NCBI GenBank assembly: GCA_024635465.1
Contig: JAGXIS010000174.1
Coordinates: forward strand, 1 to 10,306
Reading direction: 5' to 3'
DNA: 10,306 nucleotides
Source: Bacteroidota bacterium
GTDB taxonomy: Bacteria; Bacteroidota; Rhodothermia; Balneolales; Balneolaceae
The translations under genes were made by a program, and so were the position numbers. Numbering within the stretch: position 1 is the stretch's first letter; every line of letters begins with the position of its first letter. The notes beneath the pieces are model-generated. The model was not told where the DNA came from. It saw only the letters and a program-made list of their open reading frames with translations, and searched no databases. This document shows, one piece after another, positions 1-6,918 of the stretch.

Positions 1-189
1 CAAGTAGCTATTTTAACGGCCCGTATTAAAGATTTAACAGACCATTTAAACGACAATAAGAAAGATCACTCTTCCAGAAGAGGATTGTTGATGATGGTTG
101 GTAAGAGAAGAAGACTTCTCAATTACATGATGAAAACTGATATTGTAAAATACCGTGAGCTCATCAAAGAACTCGGTATTCGAAAATAA
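1..189 (+). CDS. rpsO: 30S ribosomal protein S15 (3' part, start lies before the window)
   Basis: Reading frame 1 is open from the left edge to a TAA at 187-189 and gives 62 residues. S15 is usually about 89 residues long, so roughly the first 27 are missing. The visible part carries the S15 signature: a T-D-H-L helix end, then [12 protein letters not shown], then [11 protein letters not shown], ending in an E-L-G-I-R-K tail. S15 is a primary binder of the 16S rRNA central domain and helps form the 30S platform with S6 and S18. The gene lies directly upstream of pnp, the rpsO-pnp order found in many bacteria. A strong hairpin terminator begins 11 bases after the stop codon, so most transcripts probably end there. 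Identification is secure from the conserved motif. Confidence 0.97.
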   Translation, partial: QVAILTARIKDLTDHLNDNKKDHSSRRGLLMMVGKRRRLLNYMMKTDIVKYRELIKELGIRK

Positions 190-200
190 GCATCTCTTTA

Positions 201-228
201 GGGTACGCTAATTAGCGTACCCTTTTTT
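201..228 (+). terminator. Intrinsic terminator of rpsO
   Basis: A perfect 9-bp stem (GGGTACGCT at 201-209 with AGCGTACCC at 214-222) has an AATT loop and is followed at once by six T (223-228). It sits between rpsO and pnp. This resembles the E. coli layout, where a terminator partly separates rpsO from pnp and pnp also has its own promoter. Confidence 0.92.
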
Positions 229-328
229 ATATCCTCAGAATGTGTCGGTAATAAGCCCGTAACTATTCTGTTTTGACATGCTCAACAAAAGGATATCAGA
301 CGAATAAAAACGATAGAAAAAAACAGTT

Positions 329-2443
329 ATGAAAGAAGATTTTAGAAGTGTAGAATTTGCACCCGGAAAAACACTTTCTGTTGAGACAGGAAGACTTGCA
401 AAATTAGCAGATGGTGCAGTAATGGTAAGAATGGGTGATACAATGGTACTTTGTACTGTTGTGAGTGCCAAAGAGCCAAAGCAGGGACAAGATTTTTTCC
501 CGATGGTAGTTGATTTAAGAGAGAGTTTTACTGCTGCGGGTAAATTTCCCGGTGGTTTTATGAAGAGAGAAGGAAGACCATCTGATGGAGAAACTCTTGC
601 AAGTAGACTGATTGACCGTAGTCTTCGACCTCTTTTCCCGAAAGGTTATGTAAATGAGACACAATTCATTTGTCAGGTATTATCATCTGACGGACAACAT
701 GAAGCAGATGTACTAGGTGCATTTGGTGCTTCAGCTGCCACACACATTTCAAGTATTCCTTTTGATGGACCCATGTCACAAGTGAAAGTGGGTCGTATTA
801 ATGGAGAGTTCATCATTAATCCAACGATTGATGAATTGAAAGAGAGTGATATGGACATAATCGTTGCAGGTACTGCAAAGAGTGTGATTATGATCGAAGG
901 TGAAATGAAAGAGATCAGTGAAAAAGAGATGCTTGAGGCTGTTAAAGAAGGTCATAAAGCGATCGTTAAACTGTGTGAATTTCAAGAAGAGCTGAGAAAA
1001 GAGTATGGCGTTGAAAAACGTGAATTTGTCCCGGTAGAAGGGAATCATGACCTTGAAGCAAAAGTATCGGAGCATGTCGGTGATCAATTGAAAGAGATCG
1101 TAGCATTAGGTCTTAGCAAAGAGGAATTTAGCGGAAAACTTCGTGAAGTTAAGACAGCCGTGAAAGAGGCGATTACTTCAGAAGTAGGATATGAGGAAGC
1201 AGGCAGTGAAATTTCGGAGATATTTGGAGATCTGGTGAAGGATACTGTTCGAAACATGATTCTTGAAAACAAAAAACGAATTGACGGCAGAGCGCCGGAA
1301 GATATTCGTGATATCTGGACACAAGTTGGTTACCTGCCCAGAACTCATGGTTCTGCGATCTTTTCACGTGGCGAAACTCAGGCACTGATATCCGTTGCTT
1401 TGGGTACAAAACGCGATGCACAAAGTGTGGATACACTGTTTCATGAGAAAGATCAAACGTTTATGCTACACTATAATTTCCCGCCATATTGTGTGGGTGA
1501 AGCCGGATTTATGAGAGGTCCAGGCAGAAGAGAAATTGGTCATGGTCATTTGGCTGAAAGAGCCATTAAAATGGTCTTACCGGATTTTGAGGAGTTTGGA
1601 TATGTTATCCGTGTTCGATCAGACATTACCGAATCAAACGGATCGTCATCAATGGCGTCTGTTTGCGGTGGTTCAATGGCGATGATGGATGCCGGTGTTC
1701 CTTTACCGAAGCCGGTTGCAGGAATTGCAATGGGTATGATTGTAGGTGATCATAACACGGTTGTGTTGTCAGACATTCAAGGTGAAGAAGATTTCATGGG
1801 TGATATGGATTTCAAAACTGCCGGTACTGCAGATGGTATCACAGCAACTCAGATGGATATGAAAGTTCAGGGTATCAGTTTTGAAGTGTTAGAAGAGGCA
1901 TTGATGCAGGCCCACAAGGGTAGATTGCATATACTTGGTAAAATGTCAGAGACGATCTCCAAACCAAGAGAAACTCTATCACAATATGCACCACAATTTA
2001 TTCGCATGACTATTGAAGGCGACAGTATTGGCGCAGTTATTGGTCCTGGTGGAAAAGTGATTCAAACTCTTCAGAAAGAGACCGATACGGAGATCTGGAT
2101 TGAAGAAGATGAAAATGGAAAAGGACAAATTACAATTTCTGCAGATAGTCTCGAAAAAGCTGAAAACGCTAAAAAACGTATTCAGGCAATAGCCGGTGAT
2201 CTGGAAGAAGGCACTATCTACAAAGGTGTTGTGAAAGCGATTAAGGAGTATGGCGCATTTGTAGAAGTAGTACCGGGTAAAGAGGGATTGTTACATATCT
2301 CAGAACTTGAGCATGGACATGTGAAAAACGTGGAAGATGTTCTTTCTGTAGGTGATGAAATTGAAGTTAAACTGCTAAAAGTAGAACACGGCGGCAAACT
2401 TCGACTCTCTAGAAAAGCTCTTCTTCCGAAAGAAGAGGAATAA
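329..2443 (+). CDS. pnp: Polyribonucleotide nucleotidyltransferase (PNPase)
   Basis: This is a full-length PNPase of 704 residues (E. coli 711). The enzyme degrades RNA 3' to 5' by phosphorolysis, releasing nucleoside diphosphates, and acts as a ring-shaped trimer in the cytoplasm. Domains in order: first RNase PH half (about 10-225), alpha-helical linker (about 240-310), second RNase PH half (about 312-540), KH domain (about 555-620) with the GPGG loop at 572-575, and S1 domain (about 625-695). Residues aligning with E. coli active-site positions are intact: R93 and R97, R400/R401, H405, the serine triplet 439-441 that binds phosphate, D488, D494 and K496. The aperture loop reads FMKR at 77-80 instead of FFRR; B. 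subtilis also has a lysine variant. The first ATG of the frame is used and gives the expected N-terminus. There is no clear Shine-Dalgarno, only an A-rich leader. Terminators flank the gene on both sides, so it is probably its own transcription unit. Confidence 0.98.
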   Translation: MKEDFRSVEFAPGKTLSVETGRLAKLADGAVMVRMGDTMVLCTVVSAKEPKQGQDFFPMVVDLRESFTAAGKFPGGFMKREGRPSDGETLASRLIDRSLRPLFPKGYVNETQFICQVLSSDGQHEADVLGAFGASAATHISSIPFDGPMSQVKVGRINGEFIINPTIDELKESDMDIIVAGTAKSVIMIEGEMKEISEKEMLEAVKEGHKAIVKLCEFQEELRKEYGVEKREFVPVEGNHDLEAKVSEHVGDQLKEIVALGLSKEEFSGKLREVKTAVKEAITSEVGYEEAGSEISEIFGDLVKDTVRNMILENKKRIDGRAPEDIRDIWTQVGYLPRTHGSAIFSRGETQALISVALGTKRDAQSVDTLFHEKDQTFMLHYNFPPYCVGEAGFMRGPGRREIGHGHLAERAIKMVLPDFEEFGYVIRVRSDITESNGSSSMASVCGGSMAMMDAGVPLPKPVAGIAMGMIVGDHNTVVLSDIQGEEDFMGDMDFKTAGTADGITATQMDMKVQGISFEVLEEALMQAHKGRLHILGKMSETISKPRETLSQYAPQFIRMTIEGDSIGAVIGPGGKVIQTLQKETDTEIWIEEDENGKGQITISADSLEKAENAKKRIQAIAGDLEEGTIYKGVVKAIKEYGAFVEVVPGKEGLLHISELEHGHVKNVEDVLSVGDEIEVKLLKVEHGGKLRLSRKALLPKEEE

Positions 2444-2469
2444 TTTCTGACCTTACTTGTCAGTTTATG

Positions 2470-2505
2470 AAAGCGGCCTCATGATTATGTGGCCGCTTTT
2501 TTTTT
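2470..2505 (+). terminator. Intrinsic terminator of pnp
   Basis: A 9-bp stem (AAAGCGGCC at 2470-2478 with GGCCGCTTT at 2491-2499) is extended, after one mismatch, by CAT/ATG around a GATT loop. It runs into nine T (2497-2505). It lies 27 bases past the pnp stop codon and is a strong Rho-independent terminator. Confidence 0.93.
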
Positions 2506-2537
2506 GACTATCAAAGATAGACTTACCATGGAATTCT

Positions 2538-2541
2538 GGAG
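2538..2541 (+). promoter_or_regulatory. Shine-Dalgarno-like GGAG before the upstream alternative start
   Basis: GGAG sits eight bases before the ATG at 2550, good spacing for ribosome binding. It is the main argument for translation starting at 2550 rather than at the signal-peptide ATG at 2661, which has no SD before it. It could be a chance match. Confidence 0.35.
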
Positions 2542-2660
2542 ATATATCTATGTATTTGATTGTAAATTTGCCCCTTTTCAGATTATCAGCTATCATATTA
2601 TTATGTCTTATCATCGCGCTGAACCAACTTCTATTCTATACTGACAAATCTTTAAAATCT

Positions 2661-3305
2661 ATGAAATATCTGCCGATAATAATGATATTGATTCTGTTTT
2701 TATCCGGTTTTCAGACTGTATCTGCACAAGAGACTAACGACTCAAAAGGGGCATTTCTTCGATCCATGTTAGTTCCGGGGTGGGGGCATTATTACAATAA
2801 TCCGGATGACTGGAACCGTGGAAAGGTACATTTAGCAACAGAAATAGCAATCATTGCATCATACATAGGTTTTCAACGAAGAAGTTCAACTTTAAAAACG
2901 GATTATATTACTTTGGCAAACTTGCGATCGGGGGTGGATATTCAAAACCGCAACCGATCCTTTCAGATTGCCTTATCAGATTTTCGATCATTAGAGGATT
3001 ACAATGATTTTCAGCTTCGAAGTCGTAATTGGAATCGATTATTTGAAGTGAACAATGAGAACAATTGGCAGTGGCAGAGCGAACAGGACAGGCTTAACTA
3101 TAGTGATCTCCGGACCCGGCGGGATCGTATTAAAAATCAGTTACCTGCTCTTTTCGGGCTTATGGTAGTGAATAGAGTGATAAGTGCAATCAGTGCTTAT
3201 AATAGAGCTAGACCGCCTGAGAATAGTGTTTATGTGTCACTTGTCCCTTTTATTCATAATAACGGTGCTAATGGGGCTATTACCAAAGTTTCATATCGTT
3301 TTTAA
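2661..3305 (+). CDS. DUF5683-type envelope protein with signal peptide
   Basis: The product is 214 residues if it starts at the ATG at 2661. I chose this start because it opens a classical secretion signal: M-K-Y, a hydrophobic core rich in I and L, then V-S-A before Q-E, with predicted cleavage after residue 22. The mature part contains R-S-M-L-V-P-G-W-G-H-Y-Y-N-N and R-G-K-V-H-L-A-T-E, typical of the DUF5683 family, followed by a hydrophobic stretch (I-A-I-I-A-S-Y-I-G-F). The middle is rich in N, R, Q and W, and a second hydrophobic segment lies near L-P-A-L-F-G-L-M-V-V. The family is common in Bacteroidota and relatives and has no firm biochemical role; an envelope location is inferred. 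The frame is open upstream to another ATG at 2550, with GGAG at 2538-2541 eight bases before it. That start would add 37 residues with a further hydrophobic segment (251 residues in total) and cannot be excluded. truA follows 47 bp downstream on the same strand. Confidence 0.8.
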   Translation: MKYLPIIMILILFLSGFQTVSAQETNDSKGAFLRSMLVPGWGHYYNNPDDWNRGKVHLATEIAIIASYIGFQRRSSTLKTDYITLANLRSGVDIQNRNRSFQIALSDFRSLEDYNDFQLRSRNWNRLFEVNNENNWQWQSEQDRLNYSDLRTRRDRIKNQLPALFGLMVVNRVISAISAYNRARPPENSVYVSLVPFIHNNGANGAITKVSYRF

Positions 3306-3352
3306 GATTGTAGAATTAGTTCATAGATTCTTGAAGGAATATATCTTGATTT

Positions 3353-4099
3353 ATGCTACAGCGTTATAAACTACTTATAGAGTATGATGGCACTCATTTT
3401 TACGGGTGGCAAAAACAACCTGATGAGCGCACGGTTGAGGGAGAAATTGAAAAAGCACTATCGACTTTGTATCAATTGGAAATCGATGTGATTGGTCAGG
3501 GTAGGACAGATGCCGGTGTGCATGCAATACAACAGGTAGCGCATGTTGATTTGCCTGATACATATAATGAAAGCAGGATCTTACACGCAATGAGGGGATT
3601 ATTACCGGAAGATGTCACTATTTTTCACCTTGAGAAGACCCATTCAGAGTTCCACTCACGTTTCGATGCAATTTCCAGGAAGTACATTTACAGAATTGCA
3701 AGCCGACCCATTCCTCTAGATCGACATAAAGTCTGGTACAGTTTTATGGAATGTGATATTGCAATACTAAATCAGTGTGCTAAAATCTTATTAGGAGAGC
3801 ATGATTTTCACTCTTTCTGTATAGCGAATGACGATCCAAATTTAACAACTCAATGCACAATTACCGAGAGTAGTTGGAGCAAAGAGGATGGATTACTGAT
3901 TTATACGATTGAAGGAAATCGATTTTTGAGACAGATGGTTAGAAGATTAGTCGGTACAATGGTTCAAGTCTCGGCAGGTAGAATAGAACCTAAAAAATTT
4001 GAGGTGATGTTAACAAAATTAAATAGTACAACTCCGGCTTTCTCAGCACCTCCAAGAGGTCTGACATTAGTATCTGTAGGATATGAAGACTCAAATTAA
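3353..4099 (+). CDS. truA: tRNA pseudouridine(38-40) synthase TruA
   Basis: TruA converts uridine to pseudouridine at positions 38-40 in the anticodon arm of many tRNAs, acting as a cytoplasmic homodimer without cofactor. The product is 248 residues, normal for the family. The N-terminus has Y-K-L-L-I-E-Y-D-G-T-H-F-Y-G-W-Q, the usual TruA opening. The catalytic aspartate is D53 in G-R-T-D-A-G-V-H-A. The C-terminal half carries D-F-H-S-F, then G-N-R-F-L-R-Q-M-V-R-R and L-V-G-T-M. The ATG at 3353 is the natural start because an in-frame TGA lies two codons upstream. An AAGGA at 3334-3338 is 14 bases away, too far for a standard SD. The gene follows the DUF5683 gene closely and may share its transcript. 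No clear terminator follows. Confidence 0.97.
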   Translation: MLQRYKLLIEYDGTHFYGWQKQPDERTVEGEIEKALSTLYQLEIDVIGQGRTDAGVHAIQQVAHVDLPDTYNESRILHAMRGLLPEDVTIFHLEKTHSEFHSRFDAISRKYIYRIASRPIPLDRHKVWYSFMECDIAILNQCAKILLGEHDFHSFCIANDDPNLTTQCTITESSWSKEDGLLIYTIEGNRFLRQMVRRLVGTMVQVSAGRIEPKKFEVMLTKLNSTTPAFSAPPRGLTLVSVGYEDSN

Positions 4100-4157
4100 T
4101 TGTTGTTATAAGAGATAAGATTTTTAATACTATTAACCATCGTAATCTTAAATATAT

Positions 4158-4176
4158 TTATGATTGTTAATCATAA
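4158..4176. repeat. AT-rich inverted repeat in the truA-hydrolase spacer
   Basis: TTATGATT (4158-4165) and its exact complement AATCATAA (4169-4176) surround a GTT centre. The sequence after it is T-rich (a run of six T begins near 4191), but there is no G/C in the stem base and no adjacent T-tract, so it is a poor terminator. It may be an operator-like dyad. A closely similar half (GATTGTAATC) recurs at 4235-4244, over the candidate promoter of the next gene. Confidence 0.45.
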
Positions 4177-4213
4177 TATCTATATTTTCATTTTTTACTA
4201 ATTTTAAAAATTC

Positions 4214-4242
4214 TTGAAATAGATATCTAATAAGATTGTAAT
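4214..4242 (+). promoter_or_regulatory. Candidate promoter of the alpha/beta hydrolase gene
   Basis: TTGAAA (4214-4219) and TGTAAT (4237-4242) each match five of six bases of the classical -35 and -10 boxes, with the ideal 17-bp spacer. Transcription would begin near 4249, leaving about a dozen bases before the ATG at 4261 and no SD. The spacer begins with the palindrome TAGATATCTA. By-eye promoter calls in AT-rich DNA are unreliable, and the sigma factor preference of this organism is unknown. Confidence 0.4.
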
Positions 4243-4260
4243 CATTGCAGTTCGATACTT

Positions 4261-4983
4261 ATGGCAATCAAAATAAAGGAAAGAGATTTGTTAGCTTCCG
4301 GTAAAAGATCCTTCAAAATTGAGGTACCTTATCAATTAATTGAATCTGGGAAAAAAGGCGAAAAAAAACCTTTGATACTTTACTTACATGGTTACGCTGA
4401 GAACATCAAAACATTTCAAAATAAATGTGAGCGTTTTTTAGATATTAATGCCTACCATCTTTTTGTTCAAGGACCATATCCTATTTATGATCAAAGTAGC
4501 AAAAAAACCGTATCAAATTGGGGAAGATCCTGGTACTTATATGATGGAAAAAGAAAACAATTTATAAAGTCTCTCGAAATAACTTCCGAATTTATTCAGG
4601 AAATCATTGATAATCTGATTAAATTCATTAACGTTAGTAAAATTTGTGTACTTGGATATTCTATGGGAGGTTACCAAGCAGGTTTCTTTTCACTGACTCG
4701 CTGGAAACATGTCAATGATGTTATTGTTGTAGGTGCAAGGATAAAAACGGAAGTTCTAAAAGATTCAGATTACGAGAATCTTAAACATATGAATATATTA
4801 GCAGTTCATGGAAGAAATGATGATAAGGTAAGTTTTGAAGGACAAAAGAAATCCATAGAACAGCTGAAGAGTAAAGGTTTGAAAAGTGAGTTGGTACTAT
4901 TAGATGAGAATCATGATTTTTCTCCTAAAGTAGTTGAAGAAATATTGAATTGGTTCCAATCTAATGATTATAAAATTACGTAA
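4261..4983 (+). CDS. Serine alpha/beta hydrolase (phospholipase/carboxylesterase-like)
   Basis: A 240-residue soluble protein with no signal peptide. It shows the alpha/beta-hydrolase order of motifs: oxyanion-hole segment L-Y-L-H-G-Y (HG at 43-44), nucleophile elbow G-Y-S-M-G with S134, an acid in A-V-H-G-R-N-D-D-K-V (D187 most likely), and the histidine H218 in E-N-H-D-F. The full triad is therefore present and an active esterase-like enzyme is expected. The layout (H-G-x2-D before a late E-x-H) is that of the phospholipase/carboxylesterase and predicted-esterase group. The substrate cannot be read from sequence. The gene is very AT-rich: I counted 35 G+C in the 120 bases 4561-4680 (29%), against 53 in two 60-base blocks of pnp (44%), and lysine is abundant. 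It has a long AT-rich spacer upstream and may form a unit with the response-regulator gene 90 bp downstream. Confidence 0.88.
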   Translation: MAIKIKERDLLASGKRSFKIEVPYQLIESGKKGEKKPLILYLHGYAENIKTFQNKCERFLDINAYHLFVQGPYPIYDQSSKKTVSNWGRSWYLYDGKRKQFIKSLEITSEFIQEIIDNLIKFINVSKICVLGYSMGGYQAGFFSLTRWKHVNDVIVVGARIKTEVLKDSDYENLKHMNILAVHGRNDDKVSFEGQKKSIEQLKSKGLKSELVLLDENHDFSPKVVEEILNWFQSNDYKIT

Positions 4984-4990
4984 TTAATAT

Positions 4991-5011
4991 AGAGTTACTT
5001 CTTGCAACTCT
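4991..5011 (+). terminator. Possible weak hairpin after the hydrolase gene
   Basis: AGAGTT (4991-4996) pairs with AACTCT (5006-5011) around a nine-base loop in which one further C-G pair is possible. Only the mixed TAAATAAAATTTT follows, not a clean T-run. It could slow or partly end transcription before the response-regulator gene, but a real terminator is doubtful. Confidence 0.25.
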
Positions 5012-5073
5012 TAAATAAAATTTTGTTATTAAAACATCTAAATCATCACAGTACGAGCTTAAATAATATATAA

Positions 5074-5769
5074 ATGGCGAAACTGGAAAACTTTAATATA
5101 CTTGTTGTTGAGGATGATCCTACGATAAGGTTATTGGTTAAGAAGGCATTAGAGCATCATGGTGCTAAAATACAAGAAGCATCAACTGCAAAAACTGGAA
5201 GAGAGTTAGCCCTCTCATCCGGTTTGGATATAATAATCTTAGATTTAAGACTTCCGGATGGCAACGGATATGATATTTGCGAAAGCATTCGTGCAAATGG
5301 AGTTAAAACTCCGGTACTTATATTATCAGCGGATCATGACACGGACATTAAAGTGAGGAACTTAAATGCCGGAGCAGATGATTATTTGACCAAACCATTT
5401 AGCATTGAAGAGTTACTTGCTCGAATTGAAGCAATTATGCGAAGGAGTAACAGTACTGAGGGTGTTGTTGAGCTAACATGTCACGATCTTCGTATTGACA
5501 TGATTAAAAGGACGATTACAGTTAAAAATAACGAGGTTGAACTCACCAACAGTGAATTCAATCTTTTAGTTTATCTAGTTAAAAATAAGGGAAGAGAGAT
5601 TTCTTTAGAAGAGTTGGCTGAAAATGTGTGGGGCATCGGATTTAATACTCAAACCAACTATATCAATGTTTATGTCAGTTATCTAAGAAAGAAACTACGC
5701 AAGCATAGTGATTTTCAATTTATTCAAACAGTTAGAAAGAAAGGATTTAAAGCTGTTTGTGAAGAGTAA
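5074..5769 (+). CDS. OmpR/PhoB-family response regulator
   Basis: A 231-residue two-domain regulator. The receiver domain (about 7-120) has the acidic pocket E13-D14-D15, the phospho-acceptor D57 in I-I-L-D-L-R-L-P-D-G, the switch serine S85 and the conserved K107 in Y-L-T-K-P-F, so it should be phosphorylatable. A winged-helix domain (about 133-229) contains E-L-T-N-S-E-F-N-L-L, V-W-G-I-G-F and the recognition-helix segment N-Y-I-N-V-Y-V-S-Y-L-R-K-K-L, typical of OmpR/PhoB DNA-binding domains. A histidine kinase would be expected as partner, but the next gene is on the opposite strand and the previous one is a hydrolase, so within this window the regulator is an orphan. The ATG start gives the usual short lead before the first beta strand and has no SD, only an AT-rich leader. 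Which genes it controls cannot be deduced. Family assignment is certain; the exact subfamily (CusR/QseB-like) is a guess. Confidence 0.95.
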   Translation: MAKLENFNILVVEDDPTIRLLVKKALEHHGAKIQEASTAKTGRELALSSGLDIIILDLRLPDGNGYDICESIRANGVKTPVLILSADHDTDIKVRNLNAGADDYLTKPFSIEELLARIEAIMRRSNSTEGVVELTCHDLRIDMIKRTITVKNNEVELTNSEFNLLVYLVKNKGREISLEELAENVWGIGFNTQTNYINVYVSYLRKKLRKHSDFQFIQTVRKKGFKAVCEE

Positions 5770-5786
5770 CTAAAGAAGTTTTATAG

Positions 5787-5799
5787 TTTCATTCTGAAA
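5787..5799. repeat. Small inverted repeat in the convergent gap
   Basis: TTTCA (5787-5791) and TGAAA (5795-5799) flank TTC. It is the only local dyad I see in the 66-bp gap where the response-regulator gene and the M23 gene converge. A bidirectional terminator would be expected here, but the stem is short and has one G-C pair, so the role is uncertain. Confidence 0.25.
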
Positions 5800-5835
5800 T
5801 CGGTATTTAAAAATCTACTAATCAATAGACTTCAT

Positions 5836-6819
5836 TTATTCGATCAAAGAAACTGTACTCCCGCCATTATCATTTTCCTTAAACATCAGATACTCTTCCG
5901 GCGAAATATCTGCGATCATAAAATTAATGGGGTCATTGGGTCTTTCGTCTACTAAAACTTCATAGTGGAGGTGTGGTCCAGCTGAGCGACCGGTATTACC
6001 GGAGAAAGCGATTACCTGACCTCGTTGGACTTCTGTTCCGGTTCTAAGTCCGGATTCAAAAGAGGAGAGATGGGCATATCGTGTAATAATTCCAAAACCG
6101 TGATCAATTTCAATTAAATTTCCAAAGGTACCTCTTCGGCCGGCAAATGTAACGATGCCATCTCCGGTTGCAAATACTTCAGTATTCACTTCAGCCCTGA
6201 AATCTACACCTTCATGCATTCTATTATAACGAAGTATTGGATGTGGTCTCATTCCATATCCACTGATGATAATACCATTGGCAGGTTTTATGGCCGGCAT
6301 ATTACGTAGTCGCGTCTGATTTTGATTGTAATAAGCTTTAATTTCATCGAATGAATGTTTTTGAATACCGATCTGGCGCTCTAATTGATCGATCCGTGAT
6401 GCGGTACTTCGTAATAGTTCTGAAGTGTCCTCATTATAAAAATCAAAATGCGAATAGGTGTCAGCACCTCCCACACCTGCTATTCTTACATCTTCTGATA
6501 GAGGTTCAATACCAAGGATCGTTCGATACATCTCATTATCCAGTTGAGCAATACGCTGAAGTTCATCTTCCAGAGTTGAGATAGACGTTGTTGTATTACT
6601 AAGCTGTTCCTGCAGAATTCGATTTTCATCTTTTAATCTTATTTCAGCAGGGGTACCTATAAATTTGGTAAGAAGAGATAGCGCTACAATAGCTAGAACT
6701 GATCCATTGATGACCCAAAAAGAGAAAGAGTTGATGATTCTTTTTTTGGTAGAATAAACGACCGGTACAAACTCACACCGTTCATCATCGTAATAAAAAT
6801 GGTTGTATTTATCTGTCAT
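5836..6819 (-). CDS. Membrane-anchored M23 (LytM-type) metallopeptidase
   Basis: A 327-residue probable peptidoglycan endopeptidase. A short cytoplasmic head rich in Y, D and E (1-24) and a basic K-K-R lead to one transmembrane helix (about 34-53). A heptad-like coiled coil (about 58-95) and a second helical stretch (about 132-172) follow, with the M23 domain at about 180-300 outside the membrane. Metal and catalytic residues are complete: H202 and D206 (M-H-E-G-V-D-F), H250 (R-Y-A-H), and H283/H285 in G-P-H-L-H-Y-E. The domain should therefore be an active zinc enzyme rather than a degenerate EnvC/NlpD-like activator. Substrates are expected to be stem-peptide cross-links. The head-TM-coiled-coil-M23 plan is common in Bacteroidota relatives and resembles peptidases that shape the cell wall. 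It is the last gene of the minus-strand cluster, 99 bp after hprK. No SD precedes the ATG. Confidence 0.93.
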   Translation of the reverse strand: MTDKYNHFYYDDERCEFVPVVYSTKKRIINSFSFWVINGSVLAIVALSLLTKFIGTPAEIRLKDENRILQEQLSNTTTSISTLEDELQRIAQLDNEMYRTILGIEPLSEDVRIAGVGGADTYSHFDFYNEDTSELLRSTASRIDQLERQIGIQKHSFDEIKAYYNQNQTRLRNMPAIKPANGIIISGYGMRPHPILRYNRMHEGVDFRAEVNTEVFATGDGIVTFAGRRGTFGNLIEIDHGFGIITRYAHLSSFESGLRTGTEVQRGQVIAFSGNTGRSAGPHLHYEVLVDERPNDPINFMIADISPEEYLMFKENDNGGSTVSLIE

Positions 6820-6873
6820 AAATGATTTTGAGCATAATAAGACAGGGAAAAAGATAACCTTTATGATTGTAAA

Positions 6874-6886
6874 TCGGAAATTCCGA
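6874..6886. repeat. 13-base palindrome between hprK and the M23 gene
   Basis: TCGGAA (6874-6879), a central A and TTCCGA (6881-6886) form a perfect inverted repeat. On the minus strand it lies 32 bases past the hprK stop and 54 bases before the M23 start, and is followed by only three T. It could be a weak hprK terminator or a protein-binding operator for the M23 gene. A second perfect palindrome, ATTTAATTAAAT, lies at 6891-6902. Confidence 0.5.
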
Positions 6887-6918
6887 CACTATTTAATTAA
6901 ATTCAATAATACTGCTAA

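Noticed and set aside
557..568. FMKR instead of FFRR in the PNPase aperture loop
   Set aside because: Lysine-containing variants occur in normal PNPases such as that of B. subtilis, and all catalytic residues are intact.
776..1087. Antisense open frame of 103 codons inside pnp
   Set aside because: It lies wholly opposite conserved PNPase coding sequence, has low-complexity F/H-rich translation and no recognisable domain.
4100..4260. Small RNA or riboswitch in the 161-bp truA-hydrolase spacer
   Set aside because: Only AT-rich dyads and a promoter-like pair are seen; no GC-bearing structured element or terminator that would mark an RNA gene.
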